Positions 47,736 to 48,101 of a DNA stretch of 48,101 bases are shown one piece after another. The notes beneath the pieces were generated by a model. It was given only the letters and a program-made list of their open reading frames with translations. It was not told the DNA's origin and did not search any database. Every line of letters begins with the position of its first letter. Positions within the stretch are counted from its first letter, which is position 1. The DNA is from a virus: positions 1 to 48,101 of IMG/VR virus record IMGVR_UViG_3300046457_000044; one strand, 5' to 3'. Position numbers and translations under genes: made by a program.

Positions 47736-47765
47736 TTGACAACCCCTCATATCGTATGGTGTAAT
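47736..47765 (+). promoter_or_regulatory. Host sigma-70 promoter
   Basis: TTGACA (47736-47741), 18 bases, TGTAAT (47760-47765, five of six consensus bases). An imperfect inverted copy of the operator-like core (GTTTCAAAGTG, 47725-47735) touches its -35. Confidence 0.65.
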
Positions 47766-47813
47766 GGTTGCCGTTGAGACAGCAAGCGCAACGAAGTGTC
47801 AAGTAGATTGTGC

Positions 47814-47843
47814 TTGACACACGGTTACAAAGTGTGCGATACT
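47814..47843 (+). promoter_or_regulatory. Host sigma-70 promoter
   Basis: TTGACA (47814-47819), 18 bases, GATACT (47838-47843, four of six consensus bases). The inverted core GTTACAAAGTG (47824-47834) fills most of the spacer, a classical repressor position. Confidence 0.65.
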
Positions 47844-47945
47844 GCACACACTGATTGATGAACGAGAACTGCGGAACGCGACAGCGTACGATGTGGTAAG
47901 GGATTCAGGCAGTAAGCAGCAAGTGTGCCAGTCGTAACAAAACGC

Positions 47946-47974
47946 TTGACACTTTGTAACGAACGTTTTACAAT
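47946..47974 (+). promoter_or_regulatory. Strong host sigma-70 promoter
   Basis: TTGACA (47946-47951), 17 bases, TACAAT (47969-47974, five of six consensus bases). This is the best promoter seen in the window. GACACTTTGTAAC (47948-47960) overlaps the -35 box and the spacer. Confidence 0.85.
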
Positions 47975-47983
47975 GCTTCACAT

Positions 47984-48076
47984 GATGTAACGGCAACAAG
48001 ATGTAACGATGTAAGGTAGAAGTTACCCGCTCCGCACTGTGTAATAGATTGTGTGAGAGTGTTTCAAGATGTAACG
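47984..48076 (+). repeat. Iteron-like repeats GATGTAACG
   Basis: Exact copies at 47984-47992, 48000-48008 and 48068-48076, plus a variant GATGTAAGG at 48008-48016 that shares its first base with the second copy. An inverted GTTAC is at 48023. They begin ten bases after the -10 box of the 47946 promoter. They could be binding sites of a replication or regulatory protein, or mark an origin. Confidence 0.5.
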
Positions 48077-48101
48077 GGTGATAATTTATCTTATGTTATA
48101 T

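Larger units (their letters stand above)
47594..48101. other. Non-coding control region at the right edge of the window
   Basis: No credible gene in 508 bases. It contains the terminator at 47601, a GCTATCATCA copy (47663-47672), an 11-base palindrome TATGTAACATA (47711-47721), three rightward sigma-70 promoters (47736, 47814, 47946), and GATGTAACG repeats (47984-48076). The sequence becomes AT-rich at the end. Strong promoters pointing out of the window suggest more early genes beyond it, or the genes at position 1 if the ends join. Confidence 0.7.

Noticed and set aside
47410-47739. Plus-strand open frame of 109 codons downstream of the H-NS-like gene
   Set aside because: It overlaps the H-NS-like gene in another frame and runs through a terminator; no start signal.
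47799-47999. Minus-strand open frame of 66 codons at the right edge
   Set aside because: It covers two strong promoters of the other strand and has a His/Cys-rich shadow composition.
1-48101. Single-subunit phage RNA polymerase, integrase, repressor, tRNA or CRISPR array
   Set aside because: I looked for each and saw none in the translated frames or gaps; a profile and tRNA scan would be needed to be certain.

Overview
The window reads as most of the genome of a lytic, short-tailed (podovirus-type) bacteriophage. It has a complete head, tail and lysis module, its own DNA replication and deoxynucleotide supply genes, and many very small tightly overlapping genes. I found no integrase, lysogeny repressor or tRNA. 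The host is not given. The best clue is an H-NS-type nucleoid protein (47123-47470) whose C-terminal DNA-binding motif is of the kind common in Burkholderia/Ralstonia-like beta-proteobacteria, so a beta-proteobacterial host is my tentative guess.

Layout. (1) 1-7807, rightward: a 5'-truncated gene of unknown function, then a cluster that strongly resembles the amidoligase cluster of phiEco32-like phages: a class I glutamine amidotransferase, a class II glutamine amidotransferase, two glutamine-synthetase-fold COOH-NH2 ligases and an ATP-grasp ligase, with small companions that include a mini-zincin (HECCH). (2) 7818-21068, rightward: primase-helicase, an ECF-type sigma factor, family A DNA polymerase, a probable ssDNA-binding protein, 5'-3' exonuclease, three HNH/His-Me endonucleases, a DUF3310 protein, ThyX, a metallophosphoesterase, and both subunits of a class I ribonucleotide reductase. 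(3) 21069-21165: convergent intergenic region with a strong terminator. (4) 21166-44714, leftward: the late module. Read from its promoter end it runs holin, two tail fibre/spike genes, SAR endolysin, nested spanins, small and large terminase, portal, scaffold, major capsid, decoration, head fibre, tail tube A and B, three ejection proteins, and a virion transglycosylase. (5) 44715-45257: divergent control region. (6) 45258-47593, rightward: small early genes ending with the H-NS homologue and a mini-membrane peptide. (7) 47594-48101: non-coding, with three strong host-type promoters and iteron-like repeats.

How it seems to work. Host sigma-70 promoters (45175, 47736, 47814, 47946) would start rightward early transcription; a shared 13-base element (GACACTTTGTAAC) overlaps or flanks their -35 boxes and looks like an operator. 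No single-subunit RNA polymerase gene is present, but an ECF sigma factor is, so the leftward late operon is probably read by host RNA polymerase reprogrammed by that sigma. Consistent with this, the three main leftward intergenic regions each carry GTAA(C/A), exactly 19 bases, then TAAATA. I propose this as the cognate late promoter.

The window starts inside a gene and ends in non-coding DNA, so it is either cut from a larger molecule or opened at an arbitrary point. All similarity calls were made by eye from motifs, without database searches.
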